Assembly (NCBI GenBank): GCA_944387905.1 | Contig: CALXGU010000091.1 | Location: forward strand, 1-6,406 | Reading direction: 5' to 3' | Length of the DNA stretch: 6,406 bases | Source: an uncultured Clostridia bacterium | GTDB taxonomy: Bacteria; Bacillota; Clostridia; Oscillospirales; QAKW01 | Shown: positions 1-6,406 of the stretch, in pieces | Layout: the number at the start of each line of letters is the position of its first letter | Position numbering within the stretch: position 1 is the first letter of the stretch | The notes under the pieces: generated by a model | Told to the model about the DNA's origin: nothing | The model's input: the letters and a program-made list of their open reading frames with translations, nothing else | The model's database searches: none | Translations under genes and position numbers: made by a program

Positions 1-2036
1 TAGGCAGAACGATAGAGGAGAGCCTGCTCAAAGCGGTGCGTTCGCTTGAAATAGGCGCTTATCACCTTCATTTGAAAAAATTTGACGTGCAGGTTACTTC
101 TGAACTTCTGGATTATATACAGGCCGGGCGCGACGACAGGCTGTTTGCGATAGCCGAGCTTATTCGCCGCCATACCGACCTTGGTGTTATCGCAAACCGC
201 ACGCAGATCGACATGCTTTTCCTTGAAAAGATAAAGAATATCACCGATAAAGAGCAGGAACTTTTAAAAACCCGCTTTGACAGAGACCGACTGTACAGCG
301 CAAAGCGCATGGGATTTTCAGACAGAGCAGTCGCCGATTACTGGAACTGCACCGAAAAGGAAGTGTATGATTTTCGTGTGAGCAACGGCATTGTTCCGGT
401 ATATAAGATGATTGACACCTGCGCTTCCGAATTTGACAGCTATATACCGTATTTCTACTCCTGCTATGAGCAGGAAAATGAATCTATAGTCAGCGACGGC
501 AAAAAAATCGTGGTGCTCGGTTCGGGCCCTATTCGCATAGGCCAGGGCGTGGAGTTTGACTATTCTACTGTACACGCTGTCAAAACGATAAAAGAAAGCG
601 GGTTTGAGGCGATCATCATAAACAATAACCCGGAAACAGTCTCCACTGATTACACAATAAGCGACAAGCTGTACTTTGAACCGCTTACGGTGGAGGATGT
701 TATGAACATCATCGATCTGGAGAAGCCCTGGGGCGTTGTTGCGTCGCTGGGCGGTCAGACCGCAATAAATCTTGCGGACAGGCTTAGTGAACGCGGCGTT
801 AAAATCATAGGCACCGACAGTCAGGCTATAGACCGTGCGGAAAACCGTGATCTTTTTGAAAAGGTCATGGAACAGCTCGGTATACCACAGCCCAACGGCA
901 CTGCGGTGACGGATGTCGAAAGCGGAGTTCAGGCGGCGGCACGTATCGGCTATCCTGTTCTTGTCCGGCCCAGCTTTGTGCTCGGCGGACGCGCGATGCA
1001 GATCGTTACAAGCAGTCAGGGCTTGAGGCATTATCTTAAAACCGCGGTCGAAATAGATGAGGACAAGCCGGTGCTTGTAGATAAATATATAATGGGCAAG
1101 GAACTGGAGGTTGACGCGGTCTGCGACGGCACGGATGTATTTATTCCGGGGATCATGGAGCATGTCGAGCGTACCGGCGTGCACTCGGGCGACTCGATCA
1201 GCGTATATCCCACCTTCAGCGTCTCAACGTCTGTCAAGAACACTATCATCGACTATTCAAAGCGTCTGGGACTGGGAATAGGGATCGTAGGCCTTTATAA
1301 TATCCAATTTATAGTAGACAAGGACGAGAACGTATATGTTATAGAGGTGAACCCGCGCTCATCGAGGACTGTTCCGTTTATATCCAAATCAACGGGCTAT
1401 CCGATAGCAGATATAGCGACGCGCGTAATGCTGGGAGAGAGTCTCAGATCACAGGGCTTTGATACGGTATATCCCAAGGAAAAACAGCGCTGGTATGTCA
1501 AGGCTCCTGCCTTCTCTTTCTCAAAGCTGCGCGGTATGGACACTTATCTGTCGCCGGAGATGAAATCGACCGGCGAGGCTATAGGTTACGACAAATCTCT
1601 TACCCGCGCGCTGTATAAAGCGCTTAAATCCTCCGGCATGAACGTAGTCAACTACGGCACCATACTTGTGACGATAGCAGACGCGGACAAGGACGAGGCT
1701 CTGCCGCTTATCAGACGTTTCTATAATATGGGCTTCAATATTGAGGCGACCCACGGAACCGCAATGTATCTTAAACAGCACGGCATACGCACAAGGGTGC
1801 GTGCAAAGCTGTCCGAGGGCAGCGAGGAGATACTTGATTCGATACGCCGCGGGTATGTCAACTATGTAATAAATACGAGGGATATCAACTCCGAGGCTGT
1901 CATGACAGACGGGTATGAGATACGCCGCTGTGCCGTTGAAAACAATGTGACGATATTTACGGCGCTTGACACGGTGCGTGTACTGCTTGACGTTCTGGAG
2001 GAGACCACTCTGGGTATTTCCACTATCGACGAATAA
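1..2036 (+). CDS. carB: Carbamoyl-phosphate synthase large subunit, 5'-truncated by the window edge
   Basis: The large subunit of carbamoyl phosphate synthetase makes carbamoyl phosphate from bicarbonate, two ATP and ammonia passed from the CarA glutaminase. About 677 residues are visible of a family length near 1070, and the reading frame is open to the left edge (first full codon at base 3). The opening residues GRTIEESLLKAVRSLE match an internal CarB segment, so the GTG at 36 is not a start. Domains in order: helical oligomerisation domain (about 30-465); second ATP-grasp, carbamate-phosphorylating domain (about 490-1600) with GSGPIRIGQG near 520, GGQT at 750-761, RPSFVLGGRAM near 964-999, GIMEH and GVHSGDS near 1150-1200, and EVNPRSSRT near 1344; then a C-terminal MGS-like allosteric domain (about 1610-2036) with ATHGTA near 1746. 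The carboxyphosphate half is upstream. Its place in a pyr operon suggests a pyrimidine-dedicated enzyme sensitive to UMP/PRPP (inference). Identification is very secure. Confidence 0.98.
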   Translation, partial: GRTIEESLLKAVRSLEIGAYHLHLKKFDVQVTSELLDYIQAGRDDRLFAIAELIRRHTDLGVIANRTQIDMLFLEKIKNITDKEQELLKTRFDRDRLYSAKRMGFSDRAVADYWNCTEKEVYDFRVSNGIVPVYKMIDTCASEFDSYIPYFYSCYEQENESIVSDGKKIVVLGSGPIRIGQGVEFDYSTVHAVKTIKESGFEAIIINNNPETVSTDYTISDKLYFEPLTVEDVMNIIDLEKPWGVVASLGGQTAINLADRLSERGVKIIGTDSQAIDRAENRDLFEKVMEQLGIPQPNGTAVTDVESGVQAAARIGYPVLVRPSFVLGGRAMQIVTSSQGLRHYLKTAVEIDEDKPVLVDKYIMGKELEVDAVCDGTDVFIPGIMEHVERTGVHSGDSISVYPTFSVSTSVKNTIIDYSKRLGLGIGIVGLYNIQFIVDKDENVYVIEVNPRSSRTVPFISKSTGYPIADIATRVMLGESLRSQGFDTVYPKEKQRWYVKAPAFSFSKLRGMDTYLSPEMKSTGEAIGYDKSLTRALYKALKSSGMNVVNYGTILVTIADADKDEALPLIRRFYNMGFNIEATHGTAMYLKQHGIRTRVRAKLSEGSEEILDSIRRGYVNYVINTRDINSEAVMTDGYEIRRCAVENNVTIFTALDTVRVLLDVLEETTLGISTIDE

Positions 2037-2045
2037 GGAGGAGTT

Positions 2046-2774
2046 ATGAAACAGTCCGTTTTTGAGGTCACGGATAATACAGGTATTGCCGAAAATGTGT
2101 TCAGAATGACGCTTTCCGGTGATGTGTCGCAGATAACGGCGCCGGGACAGTTTGTGAATATAAAGCTGGACGGATTTTTTCTGAGGCGTCCCATCTCGGT
2201 GTGTGATACGGGCGAGGACAGACTTGTTATAATATATAAGGTCGTGGGCGGCGGAACGCTTGCCATGTCAAAGCTTGAAAGGGGAGCTGCGCTTGATGTG
2301 CTCACCGGTCTGGGCAACGGCTTTGATGTCAGCAAGTCGGGACAGAATCCGCTGCTTATCGGCGGAGGCGTCGGTGCGCCGCCGATGTACATGCTCTGTA
2401 AAAAGCTTGCCGGACTTGGCAGAAAAGTGACTGCGGTGCTCGGTTTCAACAGCGGCTCAGATGTGTTTTTGACACGTGAGCTTGAACAGGCAGGCGCGAC
2501 CGTACTTTTAGCTACAGCCGACGGCAGTATGGGTACGCGCGGGTTTGTGACTGATATACTGCCGCAAGATTACAGCTACTTTTATGCCTGCGGACCGATG
2601 CCGATGCTTAAGGCGGTCTGCGAAAAGACGATTACCGAGGGCGAGCTCTCTTTTGAGGAGCGCATGGGCTGCGGATTCGGCGCATGCATGGGCTGTACTT
2701 GCAAGACCAAGTACGGCAATAAACGTATCTGCCGTGACGGCCCGGTACTTAAAAAAAGCGAGGTGATATTCTGA
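2046..2774 (+). CDS. pyrK: Dihydroorotate dehydrogenase B, electron-transfer subunit PyrK
   Basis: The 242-residue iron-sulfur flavoprotein passes electrons from the FMN of PyrD through FAD and a 2Fe-2S cluster to NAD+, in the cytoplasmic PyrD2-PyrK2 complex. The N-terminal ferredoxin-reductase-like FAD domain carries RRPIS at residues 47-51. The NAD-binding domain shows GGGVGAPP at 106-113 and ACGPMPML at 181-188. The C-terminal cluster motif is C-x4-C-x2-C-x11-C, ligands Cys209, Cys214, Cys217 and Cys229, followed by RDGPV as is usual for PyrK. A further cysteine, Cys219, lies between the third and fourth ligands. The ATG at 2046 is supported by AAGGAGGAG at 2035-2043, which overlaps the carB stop codon. 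The gene ends in TGATG, overlapping the pyrD start by one base, consistent with coupled synthesis of the two subunits. Confidence 0.97.
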   Translation: MKQSVFEVTDNTGIAENVFRMTLSGDVSQITAPGQFVNIKLDGFFLRRPISVCDTGEDRLVIIYKVVGGGTLAMSKLERGAALDVLTGLGNGFDVSKSGQNPLLIGGGVGAPPMYMLCKKLAGLGRKVTAVLGFNSGSDVFLTRELEQAGATVLLATADGSMGTRGFVTDILPQDYSYFYACGPMPMLKAVCEKTITEGELSFEERMGCGFGACMGCTCKTKYGNKRICRDGPVLKKSEVIF

Positions 2775-2776
2775 TG
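2760..2776 (+). promoter_or_regulatory. pyrK/pyrD junction: ribosome binding site and TGATG stop-start overlap
   Basis: GAGGTGAT at 2760-2767, within the end of pyrK, precedes the pyrD ATG at 2774-2776. The ATG shares one base with the pyrK TGA stop (2772-2774). This arrangement usually goes with translational coupling and fits two subunits made in equal amounts. Confidence 0.8.
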
Positions 2777-3694
2777 CCAGATACAAGTGTTGCACTTTCC
2801 GGCATAACGCTTGACAACCCCGTCATCCCCGCGTCCGGAACATTCGGGTTCGGGTATGAATTTTCGGAGTACTATGACATAAACATACTCGGCTCTATTT
2901 CGCTCAAGGGTACGACAAAAGACCCGCGCTTCGGAAATCCCACGCCCAGGATTGCGGAGATACCGTGCGGACTCATCAATTCGGTTGGGCTTCAGAACCC
3001 GGGAGCGGACGCGGTAATAGGCACAGAGATACCAAGGCTTGCAAAGACGTTCAAAAAGCCGCTTATCGCAAATATCAGCGGTTTTTCGGTAGACGAATAT
3101 GTCGAATGCGCAAGAAAATTCGACGCGGTCGGGCAGGTCGGTATCCTTGAAATAAATATAAGCTGTCCGAATGTCCACGGCGGCGGTATGAGCTTCGGCA
3201 CAAGCGCCGAGTCTGCGGCACAGGTGACGCGTGCGGTAAAATCGGCAGTATCCAAGCCGGTATATATCAAACTGTCGCCCAATGTCACGGACATAACTGA
3301 AATCGCGCGCGCGGTGCAGGACGCAGGCGCGGACGGCATATCGATGATAAATACGCTTTTGGGCATGCGGATCGACTTAAAGACAAAACGTCCTGTCGTT
3401 GCGAATCAGAAGGGCGGCATGTCCGGACCGTGCATACTCCCGCTTGCGCTGCGCATGGTTTACGAGGTGTATGAGTCAGTTGATATCCCGATAATAGGCA
3501 TGGGCGGCATATCCTGCGCAGCGGATGTCATCGAGATGATGCTGGCGGGCGCGTCGGCTGTTCAGGTAGGCGCGGCTAATCTCGTCGACCCGTGCGCCTG
3601 CAGGGATATAATAAAACAGCTTCCTGAGACGATGCAGCATTACGGAATAGAAAAACTAAGTGATATTACAGGAGGAGCACATAATGGCAAGTGA
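2774..3694 (+). CDS. pyrD: Dihydroorotate dehydrogenase B (NAD-linked), catalytic subunit PyrD
   Basis: This 306-residue FMN-binding TIM barrel oxidises dihydroorotate to orotate. Class 1B features are visible: N-terminal NPVIPASGTFGFG (residues 15-27), SLKGTTKDPRFGNPTPR (43-59) with the flavin/substrate Lys45, NSVGLQNPG (69-77) for orotate binding, NISCPNVHGGG (128-138) with Cys131 as the catalytic base, KLSPN (166-170), MINTLLGM (191-198), and the FMN phosphate motifs GGMSGP (214-219) and GMGGIS (242-247). A cysteine base rather than serine separates it from the membrane-bound, quinone-using class 2 enzymes, and the adjacent pyrK indicates NAD+ as acceptor rather than the fumarate used by class 1A. 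The ATG at 2774 shares its A with the pyrK stop. The 3' end overlaps pyrF by 11 bases and also contains the pyrF ribosome binding site. Length is normal for the family. Confidence 0.98.
   Translation: MPDTSVALSGITLDNPVIPASGTFGFGYEFSEYYDINILGSISLKGTTKDPRFGNPTPRIAEIPCGLINSVGLQNPGADAVIGTEIPRLAKTFKKPLIANISGFSVDEYVECARKFDAVGQVGILEINISCPNVHGGGMSFGTSAESAAQVTRAVKSAVSKPVYIKLSPNVTDITEIARAVQDAGADGISMINTLLGMRIDLKTKRPVVANQKGGMSGPCILPLALRMVYEVYESVDIPIIGMGGISCAADVIEMMLAGASAVQVGAANLVDPCACRDIIKQLPETMQHYGIEKLSDITGGAHNGK
3671..3686 (+). promoter_or_regulatory. pyrF ribosome binding site inside pyrD
   Basis: GGAGGA at 3671-3676 lies seven bases before the ATG at 3684 and settles the pyrF start in favour of this codon over the in-frame GTG at 3660. 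The same bases encode the Gly-Gly pair near the C-terminus of PyrD. Confidence 0.85.
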
Positions 3695-4385
3695 TGTTAT
3701 AATAGCTCTGGATTTTCCGGGCAAGGACGAAACAATGGCGTTTCTGGATAGGTTTTCTGACAGAAAGCCGTATGTAAAGATAGGCATGGAGCTGTTTTAC
3801 GCTATGGGCCCGCAGGCGGTGCGGGAGCTGAAGCAGAGAGGTCATAAAATATTTCTTGATCTTAAGCTCCACGATATCCCCAACACCGTAAAATCCGCCA
3901 TGGCAGTTCTGTCAAAGCTTGATATCGATATGACAAACCTGCACGCGGCAGGCGGCAGCAAAATGATGCAGGCGGCGCTTGAGGGACTGACCCGTCCGGA
4001 CGGCACCCGCCCGATATTGATTGCTGTAACGCAGCTGACTTCTACATCTCAGGAAATGCTCAAAAATGATCTGCTGATAGATCGGCCTATGGCAGAGGTC
4101 GTTTCGCATTATGCCAAAACCGCGGCTGAATGCGGACTGTCCGGTGTCGTATGCTCACCGCTTGAGGTACAGGCGGTAAAGGAGACCTGCGGCAGAGACT
4201 TTCTGACAGTGACTCCCGGTATACGCTTTGACGGTCAGGGCGCGGCGGATCAGGTGCGCATCACCACTCCGCGCATGGCGCGTGAGATAGGTTCTGATTA
4301 CATCGTCATAGGCAGACCTGTCACCAGAGCCGATGACCCGGTTGAGGCGTATAACAGAGCCTGCAGTGAATTTTTGAATATATAA
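3684..4385 (+). CDS. pyrF: Orotidine 5'-phosphate decarboxylase
   Basis: This enzyme decarboxylates OMP to UMP, the last step of de novo synthesis, as a cytoplasmic homodimeric TIM barrel without cofactor. With the ATG at 3684 it has 233 residues, typical of the short bacterial group. Active-site residues are all present: Asp10 in IIALDFP, Lys32 in VKIGMELF, and the signature LDLKLHDIPNTV at 58-69, which holds Asp59, Lys61 and Asp64 of the Lys-Asp-Lys-Asp charge network. TPGIR (177-181) and IGRPVT (209-214), with phosphate-binding Arg211, complete the barrel end. An in-frame GTG at 3660 would add eight residues, but GGAGGA at 3671-3676 sits seven bases before the ATG and family members begin close to this point, so 3684 is preferred. 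It overlaps pyrD by 11 bases, suggesting translational coupling. Confidence 0.98.
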   Translation: MASDVIIALDFPGKDETMAFLDRFSDRKPYVKIGMELFYAMGPQAVRELKQRGHKIFLDLKLHDIPNTVKSAMAVLSKLDIDMTNLHAAGGSKMMQAALEGLTRPDGTRPILIAVTQLTSTSQEMLKNDLLIDRPMAEVVSHYAKTAAECGLSGVVCSPLEVQAVKETCGRDFLTVTPGIRFDGQGAADQVRITTPRMAREIGSDYIVIGRPVTRADDPVEAYNRACSEFLNI

Positions 4386-4387
4386 AC

Positions 4388-4402
4388 GGAGGTAATGACA
4401 TG
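4388..4402 (+). promoter_or_regulatory. pyrE ribosome binding site
   Basis: GGAGGT at 4388-4393 is six bases before the pyrE ATG at 4400. Another ATG at 4395 is out of frame with pyrE and too close to the Shine-Dalgarno sequence to be used. This 14-base stretch is the longest gap between genes in the window and has no room for a promoter or terminator of its own. Confidence 0.8.
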
Positions 4403-5038
4403 AAAGAACAAGTTGCTAACGCGCTGCTTGAAATAAAAGCGGTATTTCTGCGTCCGCAGGAACCGTTTACATGGGCAAGCGGAATAAAGAGTCCGATATA
4501 CTGCGATAACCGTCTGATTTTGACGGCGCCGGAGCAGAGAAATATGATAGAGCGCGCTATTGCCGATACGGTACGGCGGGAATATCCGCAGGCCCAGGTG
4601 CTGATGGGCACGAGCACCGCGGGTATCGCTCACGCGGCGATCGCGGCGCATTTGCTTGGCATGCCGATGGGATACGTGCGCTCAGGCAATAAGGATCACG
4701 GAAGACAGAACCGTATAGAGGGCAGGCTTGAGCCGGGCCAGAAGACAGTAGTTATAGAGGATCTGATATCTACAGGCGGCAGCGTAATAGATGTCGTGGA
4801 GGCGCTCAGGGAAGCGGGTGCTGAGGTCTTGGGGATTGTTAGCATATTTACCTACGGTATGAAAAAGGGCATTGAGCGGCTTGAGGCGGCAAATGTCAAA
4901 AACGTAAGCCTTACCGATTTTGATACTGTTGTAAAACAGGCGGCAAAGACCGGATATATCCGGGAAAGCGATATACAGCGCCTTACCGCGTTCAGAGACG
5001 ATCCGTCAGACGAGTCGTGGATATCGGCACAGAGGTGA
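4400..5038 (+). CDS. pyrE: Orotate phosphoribosyltransferase
   Basis: This 212-residue type I phosphoribosyltransferase makes OMP from orotate and PRPP. Visible landmarks are FTWASGIKSPIYCDNR at residues 23-38 (orotate side), MGTSTAGIAHAA at 69-80, a flexible catalytic loop around 92-108, and the PRPP-binding signature VVIEDLISTGGS at 117-128. The loop reads YVRSGNKDHG: the arginine, one lysine (Lys98) and the histidine (His100) of the family are kept, but the position where Firmicutes relatives usually carry another lysine (R-S/P-K-x-K-D/G-H) is Gly96. The rest of the protein looks intact, so activity is expected, possibly with altered kinetics (inference). The ATG at 4400 is preceded by GGAGGT at 4388-4393. 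The gene lies 14 bases after pyrF, whose product uses OMP, and 4 bases before pyrB. Confidence 0.97.
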   Translation: MKEQVANALLEIKAVFLRPQEPFTWASGIKSPIYCDNRLILTAPEQRNMIERAIADTVRREYPQAQVLMGTSTAGIAHAAIAAHLLGMPMGYVRSGNKDHGRQNRIEGRLEPGQKTVVIEDLISTGGSVIDVVEALREAGAEVLGIVSIFTYGMKKGIERLEAANVKNVSLTDFDTVVKQAAKTGYIRESDIQRLTAFRDDPSDESWISAQR

Positions 5039-5042
5039 TAGT

Positions 5043-5960
5043 ATGCGTCATCTTATAGATATAATGGATCTGAGCGTAAGCGAAATAGATGAGCTTATAA
5101 AAACGGCGAATGATATTATAAAAAACCCTGATCCGTATCGGGAAAAATGCAGATACAAGAAGCTGGCGACGCTGTTTTTTGAGCCGTCTACAAGAACACG
5201 CTTAAGCTTTGAGGCGGCAATGCTTGAGCTGGGCGGCAGCGTGCTGGGATTTTCCGAGGCGCAGTCCAGCTCCGCGTCCAAGGGCGAAAGCGTAAGCGAT
5301 ACGATCAGAACTGTAGGCTGCTATGCGGATATCATAGCGATGCGTCACCCGAAGGAGGGCGCGCCGCTTGCGGCTTCGCTCAAAAGCAGGGTGCCTATCA
5401 TCAACGCGGGCGACGGCGGACACAACCATCCGACTCAGACGCTTACCGATCTGCTGACTATAAAAAGAGAGCTGGGAAGGCTTGACGGGTTTACCATCGG
5501 TTTCTGCGGAGACCTTAAGTTCGGACGTACCGTGCATTCGCTTATAAGCGCTCTGTCACGGTATGATAATATAAAAATCGTTCTGATATCCCCTGACGAA
5601 CTCAAGATCCCCGGCTATGTACGCCACGAGATACTTGAAAAAAACGGTATGGAATACACAGAGTGCTTCGATATGACTCAGGTCATGCCCGATCTTGACA
5701 TACTCTATATGACGCGTGTACAGCGTGAACGCTTTTTCAATGAGGACGATTATCTGCGCCTTCGCGACAGCTATATCCTGACCCCCGATAAGCTCAAAAA
5801 CGCCGGGCCCGGACTGAAGATCCTGCATCCGCTGCCGCGCGTCAACGAAATATCCACGGCGGTGGACGACGATCCCAGAGCCTGCTACTTCAAACAGGTT
5901 GAAAACGGTAAATATATTCGTATGGCGCTTATTCTGAAGCTTTTGTCGGAGGTGGACTGA
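5043..5960 (+). CDS. pyrB: Aspartate carbamoyltransferase, catalytic chain
   Basis: This is the 305-residue catalytic chain of aspartate transcarbamoylase, which joins carbamoyl phosphate and aspartate to form N-carbamoyl-aspartate. The carbamoyl-phosphate motif FEPSTRTR is at 46-53; the loop that reaches the neighbouring subunit's active site is SSSASKGESVSDT at 75-87 with Lys80. Further active-site residues are Arg101 (AMRHP), His129 and Gln132 (HPTQ), Arg162 (FGRTVHSL), Arg225 in YMTRVQRER, and HPLPR at 262-266. By E. coli correspondence these cover Ser52-Thr55, Lys84, Arg105, His134, Gln137, Arg167 and Arg229. Ornithine transcarbamoylase is ruled out by the aspartate-type YMTRVQ motif and by the pyrI neighbour. 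The ATG at 5043 follows the pyrE stop by four bases, with GAGGTGAT at 5032-5039 as ribosome binding site. pyrI starts one base after its stop, so a dodecameric regulated holoenzyme is expected. Confidence 0.98.
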   Translation: MRHLIDIMDLSVSEIDELIKTANDIIKNPDPYREKCRYKKLATLFFEPSTRTRLSFEAAMLELGGSVLGFSEAQSSSASKGESVSDTIRTVGCYADIIAMRHPKEGAPLAASLKSRVPIINAGDGGHNHPTQTLTDLLTIKRELGRLDGFTIGFCGDLKFGRTVHSLISALSRYDNIKIVLISPDELKIPGYVRHEILEKNGMEYTECFDMTQVMPDLDILYMTRVQRERFFNEDDYLRLRDSYILTPDKLKNAGPGLKILHPLPRVNEISTAVDDDPRACYFKQVENGKYIRMALILKLLSEVD

Positions 5961-5961
5961 A

Positions 5962-6378
5962 ATGACGGTAGATTCAATCAAGGACGGCATTGTGCTTGAT
6001 CATATTCGCGCAGGCCAGAGCATGGAGCTCTACAGGATACTCGGTCTGGACGAACTTGACTGCAGCGTAGCCATCATAAAAAATGTCCAAAGTAAAAAAA
6101 TGGGACGCAAGGACATTATAAAAATTGACGCACAGATAGATCTTGATCTTGACGTTCTGGGATATGTAGATCCCGGTATTACTGTCAACATCATAAAAAA
6201 CGCCAGACGTGTTGAAAAAAGACATGTCGAGCTGCCAAAGCTCGTGCGCGGTGTTATAAAATGCAAAAATCCGCGCTGTATCACATCGACGGAACAGGAT
6301 ATAGAACATGTGTTCAGGCTCACTGATCCGAAAAACCGTATTTATCGCTGTATTTACTGTGAGTCAAAAGCCAAATAA
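5962..6378 (+). CDS. pyrI: Aspartate carbamoyltransferase, regulatory chain
   Basis: PyrI (138 residues) binds nucleotides and pairs with PyrB, giving feedback control of aspartate transcarbamoylase. The N-terminal allosteric domain shows VLDHI at 11-15 and MGRKDIIKI at 47-55, with Asp13, His14, Lys50 and Lys54 corresponding to E. coli nucleotide-site residues Asp19, His20, Lys56 and Lys60. The C-terminal zinc domain has Cys101, Cys106, Cys130 and Cys133, spaced C-x4-C-x23-C-x2-C exactly as in E. coli. The protein ends five residues after the last zinc ligand, whereas the E. coli chain (153 residues) runs on by about twelve, and its N-terminus is also shorter. GGAGGT at 5948-5953, inside the end of pyrB, is placed eight bases before the ATG at 5962. 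Which nucleotide it responds to cannot be read from the sequence. Confidence 0.98.
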   Translation: MTVDSIKDGIVLDHIRAGQSMELYRILGLDELDCSVAIIKNVQSKKMGRKDIIKIDAQIDLDLDVLGYVDPGITVNIIKNARRVEKRHVELPKLVRGVIKCKNPRCITSTEQDIEHVFRLTDPKNRIYRCIYCESKAK

Positions 6379-6406
6379 AAACTCTCTGTCCGAGATAAGT
6401 ATTGGT
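6379..6406. other. Short sequence after pyrI with no recognisable feature
   Basis: The 28 bases after the pyrI stop contain no start codon with a ribosome binding site, and no hairpin with a T-run. The operon may therefore continue, or be terminated, beyond the right edge. Confidence 0.6.

Noticed and set aside
36..38. GTG as the start codon of carB
   Set aside because: The frame continues upstream to the window edge with residues that match the conserved GRT-x-EESL segment inside CarB, so the gene is simply truncated by the window.
318..1184. A 288-codon open frame on the minus strand within carB
   Set aside because: It lies wholly opposite strongly conserved CarB coding sequence, its translation resembles no family I know, and it reflects codon bias of the sense strand.
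2228..2233. TATAAT hexamer inside pyrK, and another at 3698-3703 in pyrF, as possible internal promoters
   Set aside because: Neither has a TTGACA-like hexamer about 17 bases upstream, and both fall in ordinary coding sequence.
1862..2449. A 195-codon minus-strand open frame across the carB/pyrK junction
   Set aside because: Its translation is rich in Ser, Thr and Pro, as expected of an antisense shadow, and both genes opposite it are clearly real.
2582..3178. A 198-codon minus-strand open frame across the pyrK/pyrD junction
   Set aside because: It is antisense to the PyrK iron-sulfur motif and the PyrD N-terminus, both conserved, and has no recognisable domain.
5695..5723. TTGACA at 5695-5700 in pyrB as a promoter for pyrI
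   Set aside because: No -10-like hexamer lies at suitable spacing, and pyrI starts one base after pyrB with its own good ribosome binding site, so separate transcription is not needed.
6384..6396. Possible terminator hairpin after pyrI (TCTC-TGTCC-GAGA)
   Set aside because: The stem is only four base pairs and is not followed by a T-run.

Overview
This window is a tightly packed run of seven genes on the + strand for de novo pyrimidine (UMP) synthesis. In order they are: the 3' two thirds of carB, then pyrK, pyrD, pyrF, pyrE, pyrB and pyrI. No gene is credible on the minus strand, and no gap between genes exceeds 14 bases. No RNA gene, mobile element, CRISPR array or terminator is visible.

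The organism is probably an anaerobic Firmicute of the class Clostridia, perhaps near the Ruminococcaceae/Oscillospiraceae. This is inferred from four things: class 1B dihydroorotate dehydrogenase (PyrD with its PyrK electron-transfer partner), purine-rich GGAGG-type ribosome binding sites before nearly every gene, frequent ATA isoleucine and AGA/AGG arginine codons at mid GC, and an aspartate transcarbamoylase with a PyrI regulatory chain, a combination known in clostridia. No species can be named from the sequence alone.

Layout: 1-2036 is carB, cut by the left edge; carA and the first roughly 395 codons of carB presumably lie just upstream. 2046-3694 holds pyrK and pyrD, which overlap by one base and encode the two subunits of an NAD-linked dihydroorotate dehydrogenase. 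pyrF (3684-4385) overlaps the end of pyrD by 11 bases. pyrE (4400-5038) follows after 14 bases, pyrB (5043-5960) after 4 and pyrI (5962-6378) after 1. The last 28 bases (6379-6406) show no gene or terminator, so the transcription unit may continue to the right.

The genes work together as follows. CarB makes carbamoyl phosphate; PyrB, under allosteric control by PyrI, joins it to aspartate; PyrD/PyrK oxidise dihydroorotate to orotate; PyrE adds ribose phosphate to give OMP; PyrF decarboxylates OMP to UMP. Only dihydroorotase (pyrC) is missing from the visible set. The gene order does not follow the order of the reactions. Spacing and overlaps point to one polycistronic message with translational coupling; any PyrR-type or other leader control would lie upstream of the window.

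This is conserved core metabolism and I see no evidence of an undescribed system. The points worth checking are small: an unusual catalytic-loop sequence in PyrE, a changed residue in the CarB allosteric domain, a short PyrI, the pyrF start site and the absent pyrC.
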